Shown piece after piece: positions 39,501 through 51,905 of a stretch of 64,000 nucleotides of DNA. This DNA comes from Acanthaster planci (lineage: Eukaryota; Echinodermata; Asteroidea; Valvatida; Acanthasteridae). The notes beneath the pieces are model-generated. The model was given only the letters and a program-made list of their open reading frames with translations, was not told the origin of the DNA and searched no databases. Within the stretch, counting starts at the first letter, position 1. Each line of letters starts with the position of its first letter. The position numbers were made by a program, and so were the translations under genes. The stretch lies in NCBI RefSeq assembly GCF_001949145.1, contig NW_019091355.1, positions 4,556,838-4,620,837 on the forward strand, read 5' to 3'.

Positions 39501-42500
39501 TTGTGTGTATATTTGTCTACCACTTCGTCCCCCTTCCTTCCCCTTTCCCAAATACAGCGTGGCAGTGCATCGCTTCCGCAGTATGAACTACGCGATGGTC
39601 TTACGCCAAGTGCCGGAGGTCCTGAGGATCGGCCACCGATGGCCGTGCCTAGGCGTACATCTCGCCGAGTGATGCCCCTCATTAACGCCACTACTAATCC
39701 CCTCCGTCTTGGTGTCAGGGAAATTTGACTTGCAGAAAAACCCTTATCAACCCCTAAAAAAAAGTGAAACAGACGAGGGGAGATTCACACAACCGAAGCA
39801 TATCCCCCGTAGCCAATGTATGTCGTCCCATGACATCGCCCGTGCTGCGACATCCTACCCCATCAACGTCAAAATGATCGCGCCAGGACATTCACCATGA
39901 GTCCGGCAGCCCACATTTAACGTTTCTCTGGTCTTGTCCACCCGTTGCTTCTGGCCTGATGACTTTTCGCCACAGATGTGCAGAAATACGGACATTCTTT
40001 TTACCTCTAGTGTGACGGATGAACCTGCATTGCCACCGGCTTTTTTGTCCCCCCCCCCAAATGACTAATAGTTTGAATAGATGCATCAAGCCAACTCACA
40101 AAGCCATTTGGTATTCATGAAGTCTCCTCTTTTGTTGCGTGGCCGCAAGCCGCCAGACGGAGCCCGCATCGGCCCTTCGTGTGGAGGACTGAGGTACAGG
40201 CAAGGGAAGGGGGGGGGAGAGGGAACTGGGATTCAGTGTGGATAATATCTTCAAATCAAAACACATCACTGTGGAGACTTGGACTCTCCTGGGGACGGCA
40301 TCCTAAGAGGCAATTACACGGAATAATGCAAGATCGTAGTCGGAGGAAAATGGTCCGTTTGTTCTCCTCTGTCCCTTCGATGATCACCCCATAATTTGCC
40401 CTCAGTCCGATTACCAAATTGCATCCTCGAAAAAAAAATGCATGCCATGGAGACTCGTTTCAGGTTCTTTATTTTTTCTTTATCTGAACATGAAGTTGGT
40501 AGCAATTGTTATAAATATAAACCCTGATAAAAGTGTTCATTTTGTATTCCTAGGCAAGTCGTGCATCCATCAGTTATTGTTAAGTCTCTTCTTTTTCTTT
40601 CTTTTTTCTTGTTCTATTTTTCTTTTTTTCCCTTTTTGTTCCTCGTCTGCCGTTTTTCTTGGTTTTGTTTTGATAGCTTCCAATGGGAATCTATTCTGAT
40701 ATAGTCTTTTCCTAATCACACTTCACTCCACATGAACAACATTTCTAACTAAAGCCATCAAAACAATCATTTTTTTTCATTCAGTTCAAATTTCGACAAA
40801 TACCTCTGGGAATCTGTGATTCTACTTTGATTCATGTCTTCGTATTTTCCTTGAATGCGATGGCATGGAATCAAATTACGAAACCACCACTTTTGCAGGC
40901 AAATATTCTGCAGCGTCGTTTCTGGTGAGAGTTGGTCCAGGTATTTTTGGAGCTAATGGAGTAATACCGAAGCATGACGTCATTTGAACCAGGAAGTGTA
41001 GTGAAAACGTATGGAGTACGAGCGCGTGTTGATTCCAGAGCTGGTTCTCGCATTAATGGGCACCTTCGATTAGCTTCCACGAGTTAGCTTCGGGTTTGAC
41101 CTATATAATAGTCCCCACCATCTTTCTGCTTGACACTGCATACTCAGCCGTCTCCAGCTAATCCAGCTTTTTACACACATATTTGTGCGCGTGACCTATT
41201 CGCTCCGATACTCTGTAAGGTCTGCTCGACAGTCAAAAGTGCAATGCCCGGTAATAAATCGACCAATAATAAAAACTGGCGGTTCCTGGAACCTCATCGG
41301 GACGAAATGCTGCAGTCATGGACTCACGAACATTATGCCATATGGTACAACAATTGCCCACCCGTTTAATGAGAAATCCTCAAAAACCTTTAATCGAGGG
41401 AAGCCGAGCACTCAATTAGAGATACAAGGTGAATTTCATGTGCATGTTTAGAATTACTGCATGCTGGGCGCGGTAGAGACAGGTTGTGCTTGGCCAAGAA
41501 GTGCATGGAGCGGCCCAATCACAGGCGGTAATATGCTGTGTCAGAGCTGATTGATTATTCACGTGAACTGAATCAGAAACATACCAAACCTTTGAGAAGG
41601 ATGGACAAGGGTTGTTTCAAGGAGTGAGTCTCTTTGCGACGACAGGAAACGGGAGGAAAGGGTTTCAATGTAACAGACTGAACTCTATCGCAAAGTCCTC
41701 ACAGGTCCGTCACAGACCACCCTGCTTCAAGTCAAGTTACAGGCTATTTGAGTGATTTCGGCAAAGATATTCCCTTCCTATTGTGACTGAACCGCTGGAT
41801 TCATTTGCGATTTGACTTAATTGTGACCGGACTTGGTTGAGGACTGAATCGACTGTACGCCCCTTCGAATAGGGCACAGGTTTCAAGTGTGTGCAGATGT
41901 GCGCATTGTGAACATGTACTTTAGAAAAAAATCTGCTGCAGTCATTTCTAAATGGCGCAAACCGTCAATGCAGGTTTTTTTGCCCTGTGAGGCTGCAATT
42001 ATACAAACTACTTGACTCTGGCGGTTTTCTTTTTCTGAATCTGTGATGCTGCCTTCCTCGTAGGGGCTTGTAGGAAGTTCAGCAATCGTGTAGGCTATCT
42101 CTTTCTCCTTACAGCACCCACATGACAAAACATCGCGTACAACGGTTTATGAGTTTCAGACGTGTTCCCACTGACTGAGCCAGTTCTCGAGTCAGGCCCT
42201 CTGATTGGCCCTCGTTTTGGGCGCTAATAAACACTTTGATTGATTTAAATACAAAAAATTCAACTGTTTTTTTTATATGAAACAATAGAATGCTCAGCTT
42301 CGAAAATACACTGTTCTTTCGTCACTTTCGATATAGGTTTTTTTTGGTACGAAAGTGACTCAAGCTTCTTACTGTAAAATTACTTGAGATTTTCTGTAGC
42401 CAATCAGCAAGATCAATAATATGTTCAACCTCATGCCCATGCTAAACAATTAAATTGCGCCAACTAAGGCGTGATCAGAGACAATAAATGGGGGGCAGTT

Positions 42501-44567
42501 TAACACACAAAAACAAGCCGTAATCAAGGATTCTGTCAAAGTTAAAGGAATGAGATTTTTTTGGGTCAAACACAGCTCCAAAAGATTTTTTTCAAAGAGA
42601 CACGCACGCCATCATTCCTGGCCAACCAGGCAGATCCCCAGCATGTCGCCAGTCCGTCACAAGCCTGAATACTCCGGGAGAGTTCACGCGGGGGCCACCG
42701 CAGGTCCTCGAGCTACGCAACTATATCACCGCCAAAAACTGTATTAATAAGCAGGCAAAGAGACAACTGTTTTGAATGACGGTATTTTCCAGAATTAATC
42801 ACCGCGACGCTTTTGAGCGCCGGCAGTGGAGGGGAACGAACTTCTTTCTACCCTGCTGAATAACGCCATTTTTTCTCTTCTCTCACCGGACCTCAAGCAG
42901 CTGTCTCAGAAAGGCCCAATTTCGTGCGGAGTTAGGAAATATTATGAAAGAGCTTGAATAGGAACGACTTTTTCTAGTCCTGCCGGCCCGACAAACTTTT
43001 ACTGTTTGAATTCTTCAATGGAAATTTGTAAATATTTATAAACAGATTGGCCCTTAGCATGAAAATGGCTTGTACCCATCGTATCCCGCCTGATTTGAGC
43101 CCGTAGTGGTTGAACTAATAAACGGTGAACCACTGACAAATAGGCCTACCCAAAGCAGCCTCGTTTTCTAACACGCAACTTGTTGTCTTATGGTCTAAGA
43201 TGAATCCGGACCAGTCACTATGGGCATTCGGGGAATGGCCCAGCCTGAAACACAAGCGAACAAATAACTAATGTCAAGGTTTTGACTGTTGTTCTTAATG
43301 TACATACACATTTATCTTAAGGTTTTTGCAGCAGACTCACTATACAAAAGAAACAATGATTGCTGGATGACAGGATGGCTAAGCTCTTCCGCTGTACCTA
43401 ATTAATTGATCTGTTAAATTTGCGATGACACCGATGAGCGTTTAAAGGTTGATTTTTGGCTTATGGTTGTAATGGTTCCATTTTCATTATTTGTTCAAGC
43501 GACTTGGAGCATGCTTTTTGATGAAAAGGGCGCTTTACAAATTTGGTATCATATTATTAAATAATGTTATCCGACAGTGTATTTGGGGATCATACTATTG
43601 GCGTTTCAGCACTTTCAAATCCTCTGTCTATTGTCACCACTGTCTGTCGTAAATGTCACTCTCTCTTATCTAACACACTGCCAACGGATGATTTTCGAAG
43701 ACTTCCGGAACAAGACGACATTGTTAAAACATGGCGCATGAGGTGTTTCCAAAAAGCTGTTAATTTCACCTTTGAGCGGCCAAGGGTAACTGTTGGTATG
43801 GACGCTAAGTCTTTCAGCAGTAAACGGTAATCCTAGCTTCCGGTCATGACTTTGTTTTCTGTCCCCTCCCACCCACACTCTCATAAAAAAAAACCCCACT
43901 GCAGATATATGGAGACATTGTTTACCCTTCTCTCTTTCGTCTGGTTTAATCTGCATAAGTGAATAATTCGTTCCGCACTGTACATTTGCAAACGGTGCGC
44001 CATGCGTTACGCTCGTAAACACGTCTCGTGTCTCATGTCCAAAATAGGCTTGATCATAAAAAGAAGGGCATTTCAGTTTATTTTTTTTTTAGGTTGATTG
44101 AAAAGTTTGTAGTCAACATAAGCATCGAGGGTGCTTTTGTTTGAGAACTGTGGACCTACTTTTGACTTGAGTCGGGAGAATATCATTAAAAAGCACCAAC
44201 AATGACCAACACTGGGCCCCATCCAGGTCTCTTGAAATAACCTTGACGCCACGTCCACGTGAATTTTTTCAACAGAGACCAAAAGATAGCTTCCACTGAG
44301 GGGAAACCATAATGGGGAAGGGAAAAAAGGAGGAGTGTGCAGAGCAGTTATGTGTGAGAGACGGGCACGCTTGACTGCTCTGGCTGGCGGAGCGGAGCAG
44401 ACAGACGTCTCCACAGAAACCCGTGCGCCTGCAGCTTGCCTAAAAGTATGTTTAAAATAAAGAGAAGAAAAAGTACTGTCGAACCTGCCCAGAGTTTACA
44501 GTCCCTGAGGTCGTAAATTATTGCACAATGGAACGGGTTTACAATTGCTGTCTCCCCCCTTCTCCAG

Positions 44568-44625
44568 ATTTTTTTTTTGGGGGGGGGAGGTTGTTGTTTT
44601 GGGGGTTTTTTGTGGGTTTTTTTTT
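44568..44625. repeat. Poly-T / poly-G low-complexity tract
   Basis: Alternating runs of T and G (T9, G10, then GTT and further G and T runs) make up nearly the whole segment. Confidence 0.75.
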
Positions 44626-45109
44626 GCTCGCAGAATTGAGAGCTAGCTGGACACGCATAAATTAACTGAACGGTTGGGCGGGTCAGCTATCCAGTCCCGC
44701 GCATCGAGCAATACGGGTAAATGTAAATTAATGATGGGGGTGTCAATATTTCTACATCCGGGACACTGCCGTCATTGTTTCTATTCCTGTGGGGTCTTTT
44801 CCCCCGTTCTTCTTTCGCTTTCTTTTTGTAAGCAATGCAAGAGGTCGTTGTGTCTAAATATACCAGTTTTTACATTTACAAGAACGAAACAAAAGCTACG
44901 ATGCAACGGTCTTGGTTTTGAAGAGTTCTGGAGCGATCAAAACGTGTCAGTCCGTTCAAAACGTTTGGTACTTTCAAATTCTGCCTGTTTACCTTTAAAG
45001 TACAGGAGGAAATAATGGATTTTTCGGTTTGATCCAATGTCAGTTTCTCACCCGTTTTATGAGTGCGCTTTTTGTGGTTCGTTGATTTCTGTTTACTGAT
45101 TTGTTGGTT

Positions 45110-45555
45110 GGGCATGCTTTGTTGGTTGTCCTTTTTGTAGGCCGTGGGCGCATGGTTGCCTGTCTAACTGGTTTACTGGCTGGCAATATGGCTGGCAGGG
45201 ATATGGTCCGCTATAGCCAGCCAGCCAGAGAGCTGGCTTAACCTGCAGCTGTGAGCTGGCCAGCACGCCAACTGGCTGTTCAGCGCAATCTTGAAACTTA
45301 CGAATATTAATCGCACTCAATCCAGAGTTGACTTGCCTTGAAATAGATTTGCGCAACAGTCAAGATTCCGCTGAACACGGCCATATCTATAAACCCAACC
45401 CAACCAGCCAGCCGACCGGCCAACGAACGCGCCAGCTATGGCAACTACAGCTAGCTGCCCCTGGCTGGCTGACTGGATAGCTGCATGGCTGATTGGTTGC
45501 CTTGCATGAAATTTAAGGCTGCTGGCCTGGCGATCTGGATGGCTGACTAGCTGTC
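45110..45555. repeat. Cryptic CTGGCTGG-type repeat region with both orientations
   Basis: GGCTGGC, CCAGCCAGCC and GCTGGCT words recur through about 450 bases, partly on one strand and partly inverted, separated by unique DNA (for example around 45290-45390). It looks like a decayed tetranucleotide satellite that has been inverted internally. Confidence 0.6.
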
Positions 45556-48500
45556 ACGCTGACGGATGTGTTTCGTTGGTCACTTACCAAAGCCCAGTTT
45601 CATCCACACAGGCACAAGAATCTAAAAGACACAGATGCAATGGTTGCAAAAACTCTTCGAACACTTTTTTCTCCGCACAAATTTAACGCTGAAGAATTTA
45701 GTCCAAAGCACAGCCTTCCGTGAACAAAGACTTCTAACCACCGTCGCAACAAAATTTAATAGAGGTCATATAAGGGACACAAAAATTAATGTCAACAGTA
45801 ATCAATCATCGCTCTGGTTGTCATTACAGGTACAATTGCACCAAACAAAGGAAGAATATTTCTCTTTAAAAACACCCACAGAACACGAAACTGTTAGCTA
45901 GGCCATTTGGATCATTTCAGGAACAGAATTCAACGAATCTGAACATAATGGGGCAGCTGACTTCATTTCAGCTCTCCAGTGCTAAATACTTTTATCAAAG
46001 AGTCTTTTCCCTCGGTATGCGAAGTTACCTACCGAGCATGTTCTGCGTGCATACGCATGGTGCGCGACGGTGGGCTGAATGTCCCTCATAATCTTTTAGT
46101 TTGCAAAAAGTCAGTTCACGTTTGGCTGCCCCACTTCAGTTCTCGTCTGTAAGTGTAAAAATGCAACATCGATTAATATTTTCATTAGTATTTGGTAGTT
46201 TTAGTGGACTCCTGACTCAGCAACTGCTTGGGATTTTTTTTTACGTTTTGGGCGTTGTTCTAAAACGGCAAACTAATAGTTTGCCAAAAGCTGATTTGCA
46301 AAAACGGAAACTGTGGAATTTGTTGAGGGGAATTCCTACATGCTTTTATCAAGTTTCTTTTAAGCCAGTTTTATAGATCTGCTTGACTCAACAGATTCGC
46401 TAAGCGAAGAACATTATTTGGTGGGTAAAAGCGGGTTACCAGCAAAGAAAATCATGGCAAGCTCTTCTGACTGATGCCCTGCTTATGTTAGCTAATTAAA
46501 CTTGCTAATTTGCTAAGCCGGGTGGTTTGATGTTAAGCCCTTTCAGAAAAGTCCAGGTGACAAGCCAGTCTCTTTGTTCTCTCATGATGGCCCAGAGTTG
46601 AAAAAAAGAAAAGAAATAGATAAACAAAAACCCACAACTTCCAAATACCTCTTAAAAATCTTCAATAATTGAACTCGTAAAAGACTGGCATTGTATTTTT
46701 TTATGCCTGTACTTTGGCTGGTTGCAAAATGTCACATCCATCATTGATGGTTGCTCTAATAGCTTGCGCGGTACAGACTTGGCTATGCAGGCGGGAGGTC
46801 GGGAGAGTCAACCTTTTTTTCCTTCATCAATGAAAAAGTCCAAATTCAAATAAAGAAATCACACCATCGACTCAATACTTCATACAAAAAATTCCCGGGT
46901 TTCTTTATCAAAAAAGGAGGCACTAAAACCCCTTTTGTCCTTTCTTGCTCGTCTCTAAAAGTTTTTCCAACGCTTGTCGTTTGTAAAGACTGCCTTTTAG
47001 AAGCTGGCTACTTCTTTTGAATTGTAAATATCGTGCGTGGCAGATTTGAAACCGCGAATTCTTGGATTTAAAGCCATCTATATCCCTGTTGTTTTGCGTG
47101 GTAACTTAACCGTGCAGCCGAAGGATTACTGTTATATCCCACTGTGAAAACATTTTAAACCTTCTTTCTTTGATTGGACTCCTAGCCAGCCTCTCTGTTG
47201 TTGAAACCCCCGTTACGCAAAATGCCCGAGAAGTTAATGGTGTACACACGCACACAAGTCGATTGGTAAGCTTGCTCTGCCTCACCTGTTGGCGTGACGT
47301 TAACAGAAGTCCACGTGACATTTAAACAAGATCTCTGCTCGTATGGGACCTTTGTCAAAGTTAATCCATGGGTTACAAAAAAAGATCCAGGTTTGTCTTC
47401 AGCACTCTGTTCTTTGGGCATTAATGCGCACAAGACCATTTTAAGTTCATAATCCACTTCATACGTTTCAGTTTATCAATGTATTGTTTTGATTTTTACA
47501 AATACCTCTCGGGACATTTCGAAAACACGGCATGCCATGCTCGGACAGTAGTGTCGAGTTTGTCTACTTGTCATTTTATTTGTTAGAATAACAACTGGGC
47601 GCATTGAAACATTGTGGAAAATGCATTTAAAATTGTTGTAAGTTATAGTGATAGTTAAATTGCCTGTTTTCTGGTTGAAGTGCCAGGCTCACTACTCCCG
47701 ATAAAGCAACATTAAGTAAAGACAAAAAAACACTCTTTATTCTCCCAAAAACATCAAGCCAAACAAAAACAGTACACGTTCACTCGTGATTCAACAGAGA
47801 GAGGCGCTTATAGGCCTATATGGAAATTCTTCTGCGTTCGGGTCCAGCGCTTATACTCGGCAATAAATATACCTCGAGCCGATCCAAACTAAGCCGTCAG
47901 CGTTTACGAAATGAGACAACTAAAGCAGTGGTATTAAATTCTACACATTCATTGAGGCCTGTTCAACCGTTCTCAGTGTGGAAACATGTTTCATCTGGTG
48001 TTGTAAATACACGGGATTTCCACGGCATGACAGTAACGGCGACCACTTCATGCCGGCAATCCTTCGGCTGAGGCGAGGGGGCTTTAGCGAGGGAAAGGCA
48101 GGGTCGCTCCGGCGCCAGGTTTCGGTCGGTAAATCTCTGCCGTTGTTCGATCCCCCTAGTCTAACTGCGCCAGCACTATATGCAACCCCCGTGCGATTAG
48201 TTAGTGGCCAATCCGCATCGCGCCCCCAAATCCAGCACAAGAGAGAGAGGAAAAATCTTCGTCCCTTTTTATTTGTGCGAGACTCGGGGATATTCCTGAC
48301 ATGGTCTGCTGGGGCTGCGCGGTCATGTCTGGTGAGCTTTGGAGGGCCCTTCGACAGCGTGGAGCGTTGCATTCTCCATGGAGCTGCCGGTTTCGGGCCT
48401 GCAGCGCTGGAAATATTCATATTATCACCAGGTAGGTTTGCTTTTTCAGTATCCTTTTATGATGACCTGTAGGAGGAGGTTCAAATTATCCCCGCCTCCC

Positions 48501-51500
48501 TTGTGGTAATAGTAGCTTTTCTTGACTTCGTGTGGCTTTCTGCCTCCTGTTGTAGGACGGATCTTCCTAGTTTTATCAAGATGCTCGCAGAATGTAGTCA
48601 ATTCTGCTGGATGCTGCGACGAATAGAAAAAAAAAAAACTTGTGCAGTGATGGCTGTTTAGATACTCAATCCATATACTAGAGGTGTTGGCCCTGCTTGG
48701 ACAGGCAGGAAACGTATAGCTGGAACTTATGAGCCGTTAATCCATGCGTCTCAAAGAGCTCTGAACATTTTACCACAGGGACCGCAACTTTCAATTAAGC
48801 AGTCACTTCCTTCTCGATTTCACCCTTGAGTATCAAACAGTTCACTTTCTTTGGATGAGAAATGTCTTTATTATAGTTCAGGGATTGACATCCTGAAGGG
48901 TTGTTTCACTGGCGTGACTTCCTCCTGCTTTGGAAGAACCGTTGTCCGCTACCAGGCTTACCATGTTCCAGCTATATCCGCGGCGATGCTGGTACAGCGC
49001 GGGCCACACCAGTCATTTTGATTCGTTCTTTGAGCCGAGAGAAGAGTGAGAAGGATACACCCACCAACATCCTTCTCCCCCATACCTCCTCCTCCATTGG
49101 TCAGTGTCTGCTCTGGCCTTCAGGGGAGGTCATTCGTTGACAAGGGCCCACAGAGTCGTGTACGCTTTCGCGGAAGCATGCGTGTCTCTTGCTCAAGACA
49201 TAAACTACGGTACTTTTGAACGTTCAACGAGCAGTGCGCAACGGTGCGCTTGTAGCCTGTACACGGGCGCCGCGCCATCTACCAAAACTGCCCCCAGATA
49301 TAGATCGCTGTAAACCTCACTCCATCTGCAGCCGATTTTGGGACTTAAGTCAGCAGAACGATTGGATCACATAGCCGATGTCCATGAGCATAAATTCCCC
49401 TCGTTCAGATGTGGACGAGCCGATACAGGGTGATTTGTGGCCAATTCAGAAGCAGTAAATAAAAAGGGGGAACTGAACTACTGAGGCCAAGACTATTGAG
49501 ATTTACCAAAATGTTTGAGAAAGATGTGATTGTTTACCTTCTGCCTTTTGAAATTAAACTGGACAAAACGCACTACTGTCTTTTGAACCGGCGGCACAAA
49601 CGCCATTTAAGGTTATTTGTTTTTTATTGACTTGAAACAATTTACTGCGCCCAATACTTTGAAATAGGATGAAGCTTTCAAGTTTATTTTTATCTGTCTC
49701 TATTTTTCCATAAGTTGTTTGATGTGCCAAGCGTAGCCACAGATTTATTAATCATGTGTCTTATAAGGTCTCTACTCGAAATGCAATTGTTAAGAAAATC
49801 AGTGGCATTTAGCTGGATAAATTCACTATTCATAGGCCCAGGAATTTGGTGAAAGTCGGTTTGATAAGGGAACTGATGAAGTCACTGTGCGCCACATTAG
49901 ACACCTTAACTGACGCAGTTCAACTGACTGTTCTTCGACTTTCTCAAACTTTCCGCGGGTTGAAATATCTGTATCGGGCCACTGGTTTGCGGTTAACTTT
50001 TTACCTACAAGTGCCCGTAAGTTTACATAATTTCCATGCAGTGCCCGGATGAGAATGTAAACACGGCACAATCGTAACCTCCAGCACAACCAAGAGCGCA
50101 TACGTCAGATCGAACAGTCAGAAAAGTTTAGTTAGCAGTAAAAAACAGTTAAGTGAAAAATGGTTTAAGCAAGCAAAAAGAGCTTAATATGATGCCTGGC
50201 TGTGTATCATACCAACGTGTCCTTACCGTGGCCAAAGCAGGGTGATCTATATGCATAATTGGGGTTTTCTTTTCAATGGCATGTCTGTGTGGATTTTAGA
50301 GGAATTGTGGAACATAATGTTCTCTTTCCAGGGATGAGGTTCAAAGTGACGACGGCACGAATACTGGGCATAATGATCTGACATGGCATAGTCAAATAAC
50401 AGTAATTGTTGTTTTTCAATTTGTTCATATTAAGTCTACACTATTTTCATCTTGTTTGAGGATCATGTCCAAGTCGGATGTTAGCATCTTCGTTACATTA
50501 CGCCAATATTTTACGCTTCTGCAATTTCCATTTCTTCTAATAATGCGCATGTCGACGTATGCAGCGACATTATTTTGGTCGTTTTTATTGGTTGAAAACG
50601 ACAGCCCACTAATTTGTAAACGGATAATTTCCGCACAGTCTGGAGAACAAGAGTGATGGAGGCAAAATATATTCAAATTCCTGAATATAATTACGTTCTT
50701 CGAGAGCCATAGTACTCATCATAAGCCCTATAGGATGTGCATACTTTCCCCAGATCACAGGGGGCTTAGATGCCAGAAGACCAAAACAGCTTTGACGGTA
50801 ACTTTTTCTTCTGTCATTCGCAAAGTGAACGCAATGAATTGGTACTCTTGTGTCTTTTCAAACCCTTAAATCTGATCACAACCCACAGAAACCAAAAGCC
50901 TGCTTTTTTTTTCTTCACAAACGCCCGAGGGTACACACGGCCAAAGTTTTAGGCAACTTTATGCTGGCATGTGTGGGCAACTGCAGCATGTTAAGGGAAC
51001 AGTGGTACAGGAAATAAAGAAAATGTATAGCCTTTTTGTTTTCGGAGGCAAACATCAAACCAGAGCAGAAAACATAGTGGATTCAAATTAACTGATGGTT
51101 AAATTAACGTTTTGGTGGAAATATTACATACTTCCTTTGTTGTCGAGAGAAACACAATAGTTCACCTGGTACCCGCAACTGTAGTCATGTATGGTTGTAA
51201 ACAATTTCAGTCCTAAATACCCCAAACATGATGCCAGCCGGTTGCATTGTAGGCCTATGTGAATTCTGCCCTAAAGCCGACTTTAATCCTGAACTGTCTT
51301 CGTCTTAATCTGGAGTGATACATGACCATCAGTATTGTTCCATGTGACTGCAGCGTCGTCGACCAAGAGACAAAGTGAATAGACCCAACTAATTAAGGGG
51401 AAAAAAACCCCAAAAATATGAGGTCCGGTATAACAGGGGAAGGTCCAGGATTTTTTTTACTGTGGGGTTTGGGAAACTTTGTTCGTACAAGTTTGGGCTT

Positions 51501-51690
51501 ACCACGTGTAAAGTTGTCGCCGTTGGTTAAGCCATGGAATCGCTTTGTTTCGTCCTCACCCTACACAAAGTAAAGACACCAACATGGTTTATGCTTTTAG
51601 TGGGTCTTCCAACCTTTAGGCGTAGGGCTTTACAAAGTATGGCAATAAGCAGGGAGTGATCCCCACCACACCCTTGGATCCAGACCTGCA

Positions 51691-51905
51691 TACGCTCTGA
51701 AAATTGTTGGGTCATATTGACCCGGAATTGGGTCCCATTCGGCATGACCCTTTTCCGGGTCAAATTATGACCCAGGATGGGTCAAATTATGACCCAGAAA
51801 GGGTCAAATATGACCCGAAAGGGGGTCATATTGTACATCGGAAAAGGGTCACGCCGAATGGGATCCAGTTCTGGGTCAATCTGACCCGGAAATTTTTAGA
51901 GTGAT
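51691..51905. mobile_element. MITE of the CACTCTAAA / GGGTCA family, copy 2 (expanded centre)
   Basis: The right end AATTTTTAGAGTG is matched by a diverged left end (CGCTCTGAAAATT). The sub-terminal GGGTCATATTGACCCGGAAT and the following GGGTCCCATTCGG match copy 1 closely. The centre is longer than in copy 1 and holds three more inverted GGGTCA pairs with 4-5 base spacers at 51757-51773, 51779-51795 and 51801-51816. About 215 bases and non-coding. Confidence 0.75.
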
